NCBI GenBank assembly: GCA_963693305.1
Contig: OY855910.1
Span: forward strand, 19,136,362-19,200,361
Length of the DNA: 64,000 nt
Reading direction: 5' to 3'
From: Meandrina meandrites
Lineage: Eukaryota; Cnidaria; Anthozoa; Scleractinia; Meandrinidae
This document shows positions 1 through 13,400 of this stretch, in pieces; positions within the stretch are counted from its first letter, which is position 1, and every line of letters begins with the position of its first letter. The position numbers and the translations under genes were made by a program. The notes under the pieces are model-generated. The model made no database searches and was not told the origin of the DNA. It was given only the letters and a program-made list of their open reading frames with translations.

Positions 1-25
1 GCAGGAAATGGAAATCAATGTGATG
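1..25 (+). CDS. Gene A: terminal piece of an upstream EGF exon
   Basis: The bases read A-G-N-G-N-Q-C-D and then the first base of a Gly codon, followed by a gtaag donor at 26. This matches the C6 end of the downstream EGF exons, which also end in phase 1. It shows that the array continues to the left of the window. Confidence 0.75.
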
Positions 26-3000
26 GTAAGTCACAATCACATTGTTTCCTGAACATCTGACACCCTTGTTCGCGCGAGTCTCAGATGGTAGTTTGCATGG
101 ACTGGATTGGTTAGGGATTGGTTATGAAAGGGAATTACAAACTTTCTATGGCTGATTTGCGATTTCATATATTACTGAGTGAGACATGCAGTCAAAAGTG
201 ATGAATAAAATCACAATATACGTAAAAGCACAAATACAAGGTCCCGCGAGAGGCGCGTTTTTTTTTTCACGCCTCTTCGTTTTCAAATTGCGAACACGGC
301 CACTGACAGTAATCATTAAAAAATGAAGTGTAAGAAGATGTATTCACACGTGATGTCGCACTCATGAAGGTCATTATGGCTGTCATTTCGTCACTAGATA
401 TTGATGAGTGCACATCTGGAACACACAACTGTCATGCTGATGCCAACTGCACCAACACCAAAGGATCATTCTACTGCACATGTCATACGGGATACTCTGG
501 AGATGGAGTCACGTGTGTTGGTAAGTAATTATTAGTGACAGACATGTCTCATAGTATGTTACTCAGAGTAAGTCGAAAGCCTTTGAATGGCATTAGCAGA
601 ATTTCCTATTTTTTAAATATTTCCTCATTTACAAGATTAAATTCGTTTGTTTCTTACTTTAAGATATTTCTGAGTGTGAAGACGAAAGTTTGGCGCCTCA
701 TCACGCCAATTATTCTCACAATTGTCACGACGATGCTAACTGTACCAATACCAAGGGATCATTTTACTGCACGTGTCATCATGGCTACTCAGGAGACGGT
801 GTTATTTGTGCAGGTAAAAATAAATAAGATTTCCACAGAAGGAGAAAGTGGCTATGTACAATATTCATATGTACATTTCATTATTTTATCATTTTTTGCA
901 AATATTACATCTGTAAGTAGTGTTTTATTTTTCGTTTATGTTCTTTGAAATGTTTCCTTTCCAGGCTTATATACATTTTGCTTTTAATTAAGTGATTGTA
1001 ATATGAATTTATTAGTGTTTTTTGTGGCGGTTTTTCCTTTCAGATGTAGACGAGTGTTTCCCTGATCAGATATCTGATGAATATCGTCATCTTGCTCACA
1101 ACTGTCATGATGATGCAAACTGCACCAACACTAAAGGGTCATTCTACTGCACGTGTCATACGGGATACTCTGGAGATGGAGTCACGTGTGTTGGTAAAAC
1201 GATTGCTCTTCGGACATTGTAAAGTGAACTTTTGATGATCAATTATCAGCTGAATTATATCTACACAACAAGATATAAATCTCCTTTTCGTATTTTATTA
1301 ATATTTTATATAAAGGAATATAAGCAAACGAAATGATCGACAGCAAAAGAGAAGAGAAACTAACTAAAGCATATAACGACGTCAGGGTACTAACTGTTTT
1401 ACAACAGTAATGTTAATAATACTAATCAAATAATTACAAGTAATGGGGCTTGTGTAGGTGACAAGCAGGGATGAACAACTTTATCTCAATTTATGCTACC
1501 ACTAACTTAAACTCTAATTATACTATACATACTTCTAATATCTAATATTTTCACTCCTGATCCATAATCATTAATTTCTAAATCCGTGGAAATTAATACT
1601 TATCATTATTTGCACTCTAGAGATAAAGTCGCGAGAGTAAGTATGTTGGTTTGTTTTTGGTGTTGGGTTCAAAAGTTTGGTGAGCAAAAGCGGGCATGCT
1701 ACAAGTAGATTCAACTGGAATCAATATGCAAGACTTCTCGATCTCCTATCGTTTTCAATCCAATAAACAAACATACTAGAATTAAGACAATAACAACCAA
1801 ATATTGATGAAATTGTATTTCAGACATTGAAGAATGTGCCACGGGTATAGATAACTGTCACGTGGATGCCAACTGTTCCAACACCAACGGATCATTCTAC
1901 TGCACGTGTCATACGGGATACTCGGGAGATGGAGTCGTGTGTGGCGGTAATGTAATGTAATAGTAATTTATACTATGACCTATCAACAGATATCAAAGAA
2001 TGTGAAGTATATATAAGCTTGTCTTGCTGGTGCAAATGTTTTAAAAAATTCATGTTGGCACTCAATCTGGTAAATATCTTACTAGTTACGTTTCGTTTTC
2101 AGACATTGATGAGTGTTTTCCTGATCAAATATCTGCTGAATATCACCATCTTGCTCACAACTGTCACGTGGATGCCAACTGCTCTAACACCAAAGGATCA
2201 TTCTACTGCACGTGTCATACGGGATACTCTGGAGATGGAGTCACGTGTGTTGGTAAGATTATTTTATATCTATAAAAAATCGTGGAAATATTTGACACTC
2301 GATCATTTGAAACAAGTTAACGTTAAAAGTTAAAGGATCTAGTTTCATCATCCTTTTTTTCCTTTCTTGTGTTATGGTCGATTATGGATCAGAAGGTATC
2401 CAACTTTCATTATTTCATGATTGACACGTTTTCTTTTGTTATTCAACAACCTTCATTTAACTTACAACCCTGTTGAATATTAACTAACTGAAAGTCCGGG
2501 GAGGGCTTGATAATGTAGCAGGGAAGAGGGGGGCTGATGAATGAATTTATGAATATTAATGAGGGATTTATCTGTATAAACCCCTCGTTTCAGGGATTTA
2601 TCTGTATAAATCCCTCGTTTCAGGGATTTATACAGATAAATGCGAGGGCTTTTATCTGCATATATAATATATAAAACCTCTCATTAGAATTCTAATATTC
2701 TATAGGTTTCGATTGATCTATTCCTGACAAAATAAAACTCTCTGGACAAATAAAACACTGCAACTCCAACAATAAAAATTTTACTGCAACCTGATACGAA
2801 ATACTTTAAGCTATATAGCAGTGGCAGCCCAACTATTTTTTTTTTGGTTTACTTTCCCTAAAAAATTGAAGTCTTTTGAAATAACAAAGCCTTCTTCCAT
2901 TTCTAAATTCATTTTGGAAATATAAAATTCATGTCAATGGAATCATAAAAGATTAGCTAAGTTCGGTTGAATTTCCGTCATGCCGTTCTCAAATTTGTCG

Positions 3001-3474
3001 CTGTACACTGCCTCAGTTAAAAATTCCTTCCTCTTGAGTTCAACAACAACGTGCATCTCATTCTTAAAAAATTGAGAATTATCTTCAACTTATCTGGTGT
3101 TCCGAGCAGCCCATGTTCCTGTCCTTGGTTCAACTCTTCATAAATTTTTCTGGCCGTTCCTGTCGAGGTTTCAATTTCTTCGTACGTTTACTACTACCAT
3201 TAAGACGCTGTACAAAACACGCTAAACCGCACCTTGCGAACAATACACAGTGCAAAACAAATGATCAAAATAAGCTTGTGTTATTCAAATAAGGTTCCAA
3301 TCACAATAAATCGCGAAATCCGTGGAAATGGCAACAATAAAAAACAACAAATACTATATTGTTTACGCTCGGAGCCGATGTACTACTAATTAGACGGCTT
3401 TTGTCCTCTTGGAAACGGGCTTTATATAATGATCCCTCATGAATAATATCATAAAATAAGTCAGATAAATACCT

Positions 3475-3519
<45 letters not shown>

Positions 3520-4392
3520 TCGGGGATGTATATCGATTAATACCTCCGTTCTCGGTATTTATCTCTTACTTATCACTTTTCGTATAGAATTATGGTGTAC
3601 ATTACAAACAAAAGAAAAGAAAATGTATAAATGTGCGTCTCTGTGACGTCATAGCTTTTGTAACAATGCGATTTTTAAATCCAAATGACATTTTTGCATT
3701 CTTTAACCACTAGCATTGCCATTCCAAACAGCTGTGTGATTTTTAGGGTTTGTTGGGTTGCGGATCAAGCAACGTGCCCACTATAGTTGTCACTCGAAAT
3801 ATTTAACAACCCTTAAATGGGTAAATATGGCCAAATAACCTCCTATGCGAAAGCCTTGATCTCTACGTATGATAGTTAGAAGGCGTTCTTAGCAACAATC
3901 CCGTAGTTACAATCGATAAGGGACCTCCTAGAACGATAATCAAGAAGAGAATTTTGAGTAGTTTGAAAATTTTTACACGGTGATTTTCGGATCCTTACTT
4001 TTAGATAACAAATCGTACTTTTTCAAGTAACTTCAAATTAACTACGGCTTCTAGTTTTCCGTTATTCGCACTAATCATTTAGCTTTGGATTCAGAATAAA
4101 TTTCTTATACATGATTTTTTTCTTTTTATAAATGATGTATAAAGGAATATTTATGACTATACTTATATTCTCTTCTTTTTTTTAGATGTGAATGAATGTT
4201 TTCCTGGTCAGATATCTGATGAATATCGCCATCTTGCTCACAACTGTCACGTGGATGCCAACTGTACCAACACCAATGGATCATTTCACTGCACGTGTCA
4301 TACGGGATACTCTGGAGATGGTGTCAACTGTATAGGTAGTTCTTTTCGACATTTATGTTCCGAATTGTCTCAATGAAAAGAATCGTCCATGC

Positions 4393-4465
<73 letters not shown>

Positions 4466-7400
4466 ATTTGTTCGCGAACTTTTGATTTCAGCGCGAAATT
4501 TTCGTTGAGTTTAACAATCAGGGAGAAACTTAGCTCTCTATGTATTGTGGAATTATTTGGCATGCCAGGATTTTACTTTTTTGAAGTAATACGGTTAACT
4601 TACACCTCAAAAGCATGGGAAATACGCTGAAAAAAGCATGGGAAATACGCTGAAAATAGTATAATTTAGTTTAGTTCTCATTCCGTTTATCAAAAGATAT
4701 CAACGAATGTGACTCATCTGGACTGTCATCTGAGTATCAGCACTTGGCTCACATTTGCCACAATGATGCTAACTGTACAAACACAAACGGATCTTACTAC
4801 TGCACATGCCTGAACGGATACTCCGGAGATGGAATCTCCTGTCAAGGTGAATAATCATCCCAGCTTTTATCACGTATAATTTATGGTTAACCTGTTGCTG
4901 TAAGTGGGAGGCGCGCTGGACTCCGGATAGGACGGTCGGGGTTCGAACCCTGGTCGGGATCGTTGTGTTGTGTTCTTACTCCACCCAGGTGTATAAATGG
5001 GTAAAAGGTATAAAGTCTGCGTCGAACCAATTGGCCCACACCGCCGGAGCTTATCCCGGTTTCCGTAGCATTAAGCGACTAGGAGTATTTCTATTCTCAC
5101 CTGGCTGGGATGCTAGTCCATCGCAGGGTCCGGCGAAATAATACCACGGCAAAATGTTTCTTTCTTTCTCATTTGGAGATTTATCCGTTTGTAATTGAGC
5201 AATACACCGTAACAAGCTCGATTTAAGTTGATTTACGTCTGTAAAATCCGCGACAGAGTTGCTGAAAAGTAAACTAAGGCTCTCTTGAGTAACAGGAGCA
5301 GAAAAGTTCAAGATTTCAAGGATTTCTAAACGTTGTGATAGGTTTTTCGCGCATAACTGTACTTGCACAACTCACGAGTGCTCGCGGATTTGCATTCCAA
5401 TATTCCTTGCGCTCTCTCGCTTGTCGGCCTTCTGTTGGCTGGCCACGATAGCGCGCAACTAGGTTAATTAAAGGCATACTTTTTTACCTCTTTGTTACTA
5501 TTATTACATTTTTTTTATTTCTTAATGTAAGTAACACATTTTTGTCAAAATTTATTGTTAGATATTGATGAATGCTTTGTTGGAACACATAACTGTCATA
5601 CTGACGCCAACTGCACCAACACTAAAGGCTCATTCTACTGCTCGTGTCATACGGGATACTCTGGAGATGGAGTCACGTGTATTGGTAAGCCATATGTTTG
5701 GTGTTGCTGAGTGAAACGTCACAAATTGGTTGGTACTGTAGTGATTGTAGTGTTGTGGTTTGGTATTTGATCTTAAGTAGCATAAGTTTTAAAGATTTTA
5801 TTTTTCAGTTTTATCCGTAATTTTAGTTTCGATATATCAAACACCCTCTGCCAGTCGTCATTTAACTCTTTTCTCGGTGTTTGGAGACGTGATGAAACAC
5901 TTGCGTATTTGATATATTACATTTACTACTCTTGTACATCTGTTTCTTATCTGTAGATATCAATGAGTGTCATGTGAGCAGCTTAGCTCAAGAACACCTT
6001 GATGAGTATTCCCACAACTGTCACGCTGATGCTAACTGTACCAATACGAAAGGATCATATTATTGTACGTGTCATACGGGATATTCAGGAGATGGGGTCA
6101 CGTGCATAGGTACTGAATATATATACTCACAATAATATTTTTAAGATGAATGCTTGCTGATATGGAAATGAATACACAGTATTAAACAGTTGAAAAATAA
6201 TTTCTATTTTACGGCCTTTCTTCTAGATGTGGACGAGTGTTTTCCTGATGATATATCTGATGAATATCGTCATCTTGCTCACAACTGTCATGATGATGCA
6301 AACTGCACCAACACTAAAGGATCATTCTACTGCACGTGTCTCAATGGGTATTCTGGCGATGGTGTAACGTGTGTTGGTGAGTTTATTCAATGAAGAATGG
6401 CGATTGAAGCAATGGTAGAACTTTCATTTGAAAATGTAACCATTACTAACACCTCTAACTCCTGATCCATTTTATTAATATAAGTAGTAATACGTTTAGT
6501 TCATTTACTCTAAGTTGGATTTTTAATGCTCTTTTAATTCCTTTGTCTATGAACTAAATACTAATATCTAATATTACTTACTTATATTTTTTTATAATAG
6601 TTTTTAATTCTCGATAAGTTCTTTTAAAATCATTAACAGTCAAAATAGCGATAATTAATATTTTCATTTGATAAATCGATTTTACGTTTCGTCTATTTTA
6701 TTGGTCACGTCATCGAAAGTCGTAATACCTGATTGTTACTCGAATCCTTTATGTAAGATATCGAGGAATGTGCCACTGACACTGACAACTGTCACGCTGA
6801 CGCCAACTGCACCAACACTAACGGATCATTCTACTGCACATGTCATTATGGGTACTCTGGAGATGGAGTCACGTGTAATGGTGAGTACAATTTAGCCAAC
6901 AAACAGCTGCATTTAGTGACTTATTTTTTTTTATAAAACTCATGCAGTTTTTTATCAATTACAGTTATTTAAAGTTATCAATCCTCGATATTAAACTTTT
7001 AGATGTGGACGAGTGTTTTCCTGATCAGATATCTGCTGAATATCTTTATCTTGCTCACAACTGCCATGACGACGCCAACTGTTCCAACACCAAAGGATCA
7101 TTCCACTGCACGTGTCATACGGGATACTCTGGAGATGGAGTGACGTGTGTTGGTAAGTAGAATGACTTTACGACGCTCTTACCCTTAGTTCCGCATTTTT
7201 AAAAGTTACATCTCACCATCAAATTGGCCATGTTCTAAACGAGCAGGGGAATGGGTACGAACATATTTTTTCTAGGTACGAACGTTCAATATCGATTGAA
7301 TTGAAAATGGGGCACGTCATCTGAAAGAGCATCTAAAAATTAGTAAATTCACCAAATTTGATGGTTATTGGTTTAAACGCAAAGGCATGGTACACTTTTA

Positions 7401-10400
7401 CAATAAGCGAGCTTAGTATGGATTGGAGGACGCCTGTCCCTCCAATCCATACTAAGTGTACCATGCCTTTGGGTTTAAACCAATACCCGTCAAATTTGGT
7501 GAATTTACTAATTTTTGGATGCTCTTTCAGATGACGTGCCCCATTTTTCAATTCAATCGATATTGAATGTTTCTACCGAAGAGAAAATATGTTCGTACCC
7601 AGTCCCCTGCTCGTTTAGAACATGGCTAATTTAGTTCAATTTCTAAGATAGTCGATAAAAACATGATTCATCAAGTAACGTACTTGACAATATCGTGGCC
7701 GTTTTTAGAAAATGGATGTCTCATTTAAGAGGCAATAGAAGCTTGCGTGGTCCATTGGCCTCTTTTCGCAACCTGTTGGCCTTTTTCGCAACTTGACCAA
7801 TATTTGTACCATTACAACTATAGAATGAACAACGGTAAATTATTGATCCTTGTTTTCCTCCTTCATCTTTTTAATTTACTTTCCAGACATCGATGAGTGC
7901 TTTCCTGATCTTATATCTGATGAATATCTTCATCTTGCCAACGATTGCCATGATGATGCAAACTGCACCAACACTAATGGATCATTCTACTGTACGTGTC
8001 ATACGGGATACTCTGGGAATGGAGTCACGTGTCTTGGTAATAATATTAATACGCTTTGCTATATGTATGTTCATTTAAAAAAATAATTTGTATTGTGTCT
8101 CTTGAAAAAACTATCCATCTTACACAGATATCAACGAATGTGACCCATCTGGATTGTCAGCCGACTATCAGCATCTTGCTCACCAGTGTCACGGTGATGC
8201 TAACTGCACAAACACTAAAGGATCATATAACTGCGGCTGTCAGGAAGGTTACTATGGAAACGGGAAAAATTGTGAAGGTAATAAACATCTTTAAAACATT
8301 GGCATTTTTAGCAAAATGACAGCAGGGAAGTAGCTACTTGTACGCACATACGCACGGCGTACCTGGAAAAGGAAAAAGTAGAATCTTTTAAAAGAGGAAA
8401 TAAACTAAAATATATGGAGGATATTACACGGTGGCAAAAAGATATGAATTTTAAGTTCGAGTGGCAGAAACGATGTCTCATTGCGCTCACTCGTGAGATA
8501 TCGTTTTTGCCACCACCAATACATTCACTACCTAAATAAAACTTAAACAAAGCACGTAAAAAAAGGCAAGTGAAAAAAGGAAGATTTGCATGTAAGACTC
8601 AAGGAGAAGGGAGGGAGGAGGTTGGAGGGGATTTGGAAAATTTTGCGTACCCTTGGAAAAATCCTTGCTACACCCCTGGACAGAATAGATTATTAATTGA
8701 TTTGGAAAACAATTGTCTTTTAGATATCGATGAGTGTAGATCTGGCAAACACAACTGCCATGAAGACGCCAACTGCACCAACACCAAAGGATCATTCTAC
8801 TGTACGTGTCATACAGGATACTCTGGAGATGGAGTCACATGTGTTGGTAAGCCGTATGTATTTTAAGGGTTTTTATTGTGAAAATAAAATAAATTAATCT
8901 ACTCTACTATTTCAATACCTACTTACAAAATCCACGTTCAGCCATACATTTTAACATATAGACACTGACATAATTACAAGTAACATTAATACGTTTGCCA
9001 AAGTACTAACATCACTACATCCAAGATATATACAAAAAAGGAAGGAAAGGAGAAAACTTGTTAGCACTGTATCGTGCAAATGCAGTAATCATATTACCTT
9101 AAGTGGGAGGTTACTTAACATGTTTCTTTGAAATTTAGTGATTATTTGAAGGAGTCGTTTACTAAAGGAATGTAGTGGGAGAAACCATTTTTTTCTTTTT
9201 TATTCAAACGCGGCCTGTTATTCGAGGAGCAGCTATTGTCCGTACACCGAAACGAATAGAAAGGGAATACCCAAGAAATCACCCCACTTTTGAAGAGTTT
9301 TACATCATAAATCGTCTATATATTCATTTTCAATGTAGATATCAGTGAATGTAAAGTGGCAACTTTGGCGAGTGAACACAGCAATTATTCCCACAACTGT
9401 CATGATGACGCCAACTGCACGAACACGAAAGGGTCATTTTACTGCACGTGTCACAATGGATACTCTGGAAATGGCGTTAATTGCATCGGTAATGGATAAA
9501 ATTTTATTGACACGTTTGTTAGGTTAATTTTCTAGGAGTTAGTTTTTGGATGCTGACCTCATTGTGGCTGCACTGGAACATGTCACTGCAACATGCGTGA
9601 CGCCCTCGCTACATTTTCCTGTGTGTGTACATGTATGCTGCGACATGTCACTGTAACATCTCCCTTTGTGTGTCAGCACCTTTAAGCTGTTAACGAACGT
9701 TAAAAACAACAAAAAAGAAAGGTTATATCGTAAAAGTTGCTCTTTAAAAGTCGACTTGCCATTCTATTATTTTTAGTGCGTACTTGAAGTGTTATAACAT
9801 TAAAAAACTAACCCTGCATGAATAATGGACATATTGAATCATAATCTGCATTCTGAGGAGTTGCTGATTCGCTTCCAAATAAAGATGTTCTAAGTGATGG
9901 GCTGCCTTAACTGGGTGTTAGTCCTGTTGGGATGGTTTATTTCATGGGTTGAGCTATTTGTGCATGGTTCATGTGCACGGTCTATCGTGCCGACTAAGAG
10001 CTACTTTTGGAAAAATAACTCAAAAACAATTTAAAAAGAAATTGTGCAAATGTCCTAAAATTAGGCTGCTTTCCCTTGTAAATATGACTATGGTGTGCAA
10101 CCGATCGATCGAACCATACTGTTGAAGACAATAAATACGTCAGTAATTTCTTCAAAAGTAAACAGAAAAAAATATCTGGTAGTCACTTTTAACGTTACCT
10201 TGATGTTTAACTATCCATCCCCTTTCATTCCAAGCCGAAAGAAAACCGCTAAGTACATCAGAACATGGATTGAAAACTGTTGACAACATTTACCGTAAAC
10301 ATGATCACAAAATCGCAAACACGCTCTCTAAGAAAGCCAAATTGACCCAGAAATTGCAAACGAATAGCCAGATGGAACAAGAACAAAGTATTCTCGGGTT

Positions 10401-13400
10401 TCTGAAATGGCTCCGTTATTTTCATCATCAATATAAAACAGAAACCTTTCTGCAAGCAAGTACGAGTTTCTTTCGACGAACGCGAGAAACAAACAACTCT
10501 AGTCACCAGTGCATTTCGGCCAAACCACGCGACGATTTTACTTGGACTGGTACAATATTAATTTCGCAACCAGAAGCAGAAACGTGCCCTAACTTGTAAG
10601 CGTAACATCATCAGTACCGATATTCCCACGGCCGTGCTAAAACTAGCTTTCGATGAAGTTGTGTGACACGCTTGACTACACACCCAAAAAGCTAGCCTTC
10701 TTTTCAGCCGTTGTTTTTGCGTGACGAGCCCAAACAACGGCTTCAAAGGAGACTACCAAAAAGCTGTCTGTCTTTTTTTTCCTTTGCCTATGAGTAAACG
10801 TAACTGCAACCGCTTTGCGTTGGGAATATTAAATACACTAAAAAGGTATTGCGTCAGCCATGGAATGCGCTGACGTTGCAATTTCACTTTCGGTACGTGA
10901 CAAACAAGATTATGTTTACTTTGCATGTTTATTTCGCCAGAAGCGACGGTCGCTAATTTGTTTGCAATTTTGCGACTATTTCTTGTCGGTTTAGCCAGTT
11001 GAAGTGAATCTTTTGGCTGTTTCATCGAGGCGAGTTCAGAGATCTGAAGAAAATAAATTTGGCCGACGTAAACTCTTGCAAGCATTACGTCATTGGTACG
11101 GAAATAACCGAATTGCACCGCCATACTACTAAAGATAGCCATCAACAATGCGAAGCTTGAAACGGGAGACTCGCACAACGACTACTATACCTTCCTACGG
11201 CCCTCACTCGCGGCACAAATGATGATTTTCTCTTTCTGTGCCATCCAACTGCGTTGTCAAAACACCTGAGGGGAAATTTAATATTTGCCGAGCAGACAAA
11301 ACGTGCCCTTGTAACATCATCACGTTATGAGCTTTTCAAACGATCGTACAATAAATAACTCATGACCGCCCATGTGAAGTCCTGCTATTCCTAAGCAGGA
11401 AACGTCGAACCGTCTCCGGCCACATTCCAACCTCACGAAAATACCAATTATTTGGCAACTCTCGAACCCAAATAAACGCACATGCCTCGACCTATTACAA
11501 TTACGTTATTCTTAATTTGGGGGGAAAATCTTGAGAGATTTGTGGTCGCTCGTGTTATTACTTAGCCAAAGCTCCTACTAATAGGAAAACTACTAATGCT
11601 ATACTTTTAACCGAGAGAAAACAGTTTAAATGCCGCGCGGTTAGAATATCAAAGATTTCTCGTAGTTTCTTTGACACTCGCCCTTACAAACAACCCACAG
11701 TGCATCAGTTTGTTCCATTTGGGGACCAAAACAAAACGTTGCGCAAACCCGCAACACTGACATTAAAAATGGAAGTCACAACATTTATTCTCAAAACACA
11801 TACTTATTCTACTCAAAAACATCATAAAATTTAAAATAAAGTGGTCAACAAATACTATACCCATATTCTGTCGTCAACTGAACTAGTTGATTCGGTAAAC
11901 CGAGAGAATCACCTTCACCACCATCAAATTTCCAAACACTTTTCGGTTTCAGAACCCACACACAATGTTCTCACCCAAAGCTACATAAAAATCAAGAACT
12001 GGAATAGAGACTTCAGACCAACACGGCCCAATAAGGTTGAATCTATAGCAAAACAAAAATGGCCGTACCTTGAACCCAAAACAAATTATTCATAAAAACG
12101 ATCCATATATACAAGCCGCAATTTGATTGGTCCTTGATAGAATCCCAAATCTGATTGGTGTGAAATACATACATGAATGATCCACCCAACCAACATCCAC
12201 CATCCACCCACTTAATAGCCAAATACGTCTTCACGCCGACTAAGAGTTTTTTTTTTTTTTGAAAAAAATAACTCAATAAAGGTAGCAACGTTTCACAAGT
12301 CCTCAGATTAGGATAAAATTTTATTGACACGTTTTTAGGTTAATTTTCTAGGAGTTTTTGGATGCTGACAAATAAAGTAACATATTGCGTGCATAATTCT
12401 CCTATTTCTATGGTTTTGGGGCTCCGCTCTGTGGCCCTTAATGGCGCTGGTGCTCTGCTGAGAGTGTCTTTTCCAAGATCACAATAAAACGACCTCAGTC
12501 GTCTTGATCCAACGCATCATCATAAGACCAATGCGCGTTAATAAGGACAGTATTACACTGAAAGTTTTGAGGGCTCAAATTTCGCACCATGACCCTTAAG
12601 GAGTTCTGCTGAGTACTATAAACAAAGTCTTCTGTATAGTAAACAAAGTAACCGAGAACAGCAATAATGAAGGACATTTATATTTGAAACTACTGAGTTG
12701 ATAAAAACCTTCAAAGTGAGGTATTGATTTCTGTTGCAGATATAAATGAATGTTACCCGGGACAAATATCATCAAAATATGCACATCTAGCACACAATTG
12801 CCATGACGACGCCAACTGCACCAACACCAAGGGTTCTTTCTATTGCACGTGTCATACGGGATATTCAGGAGACGGTGTTTCCTGTACTGGTATGTAACGT
12901 TAAGAAAGTGTACCAATAACAGTTAACATGCTAACTCCTGATCCATAATCATAAATAACAAATGTGTTAATCTGAAGTTATTTAACAGTTAATCTACTAA
13001 CCATTCTAATGATGCTTTTGTTTTTTGTAACCGTTGATGTTGCAAATTACCCCTTTAGTTTCCCCCTTGATAACACTATGTATTGCAGATATTGAAGAAT
13101 GCCAGACACAAATTGACAACTGTCATGCCGATGCTAATTGTACCAACACCAATGGCTCGTTTTACTGCACTTGCCATGTAGGATATTCGGGAGATGGAGT
13201 ACTTTGTTCAGGTAGTTACACAACTTACTTTTAGAAAGATTGTACGAAAATGCTGTACATAGCTTTCGTTAGACTTTCCAGCTTTGGTATTTCTTTAAAT
13301 GGGCAAAGATAAACGTTAACGAAATTCAATAAAGAGATTTCACTGCTGGAATCATTGACATGGAATACTTGTTCGGAAAAAAATGAGTATATTTGAATTT

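Noticed and set aside
4324..4630. Open frames on both strands rich in isoleucine
   Set aside because: They are translations of the (ATT)n microsatellite; the same holds at 32165-32405.
4890..4965. Possible tRNA gene with GGTTCGAACCC
   Set aside because: No cloverleaf or acceptor stem could be drawn; it is better explained as a SINE head.
5051..5368. Minus-strand open frame of about 105 residues beginning [12 protein letters not shown]
   Set aside because: It overlaps the SINE body, lacks an ATG and matches no family I know; most likely repeat sequence.
7333..7551. Minus-strand open frame in intron
   Set aside because: It lies wholly inside the inverted-repeat element and reads through the hairpin arms.
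8570..8866. Long upstream extension of the frame containing EGF exon 15
   Set aside because: Only 8724-8846 is exon; the upstream bases end in a good acceptor and do not continue EGF sequence.
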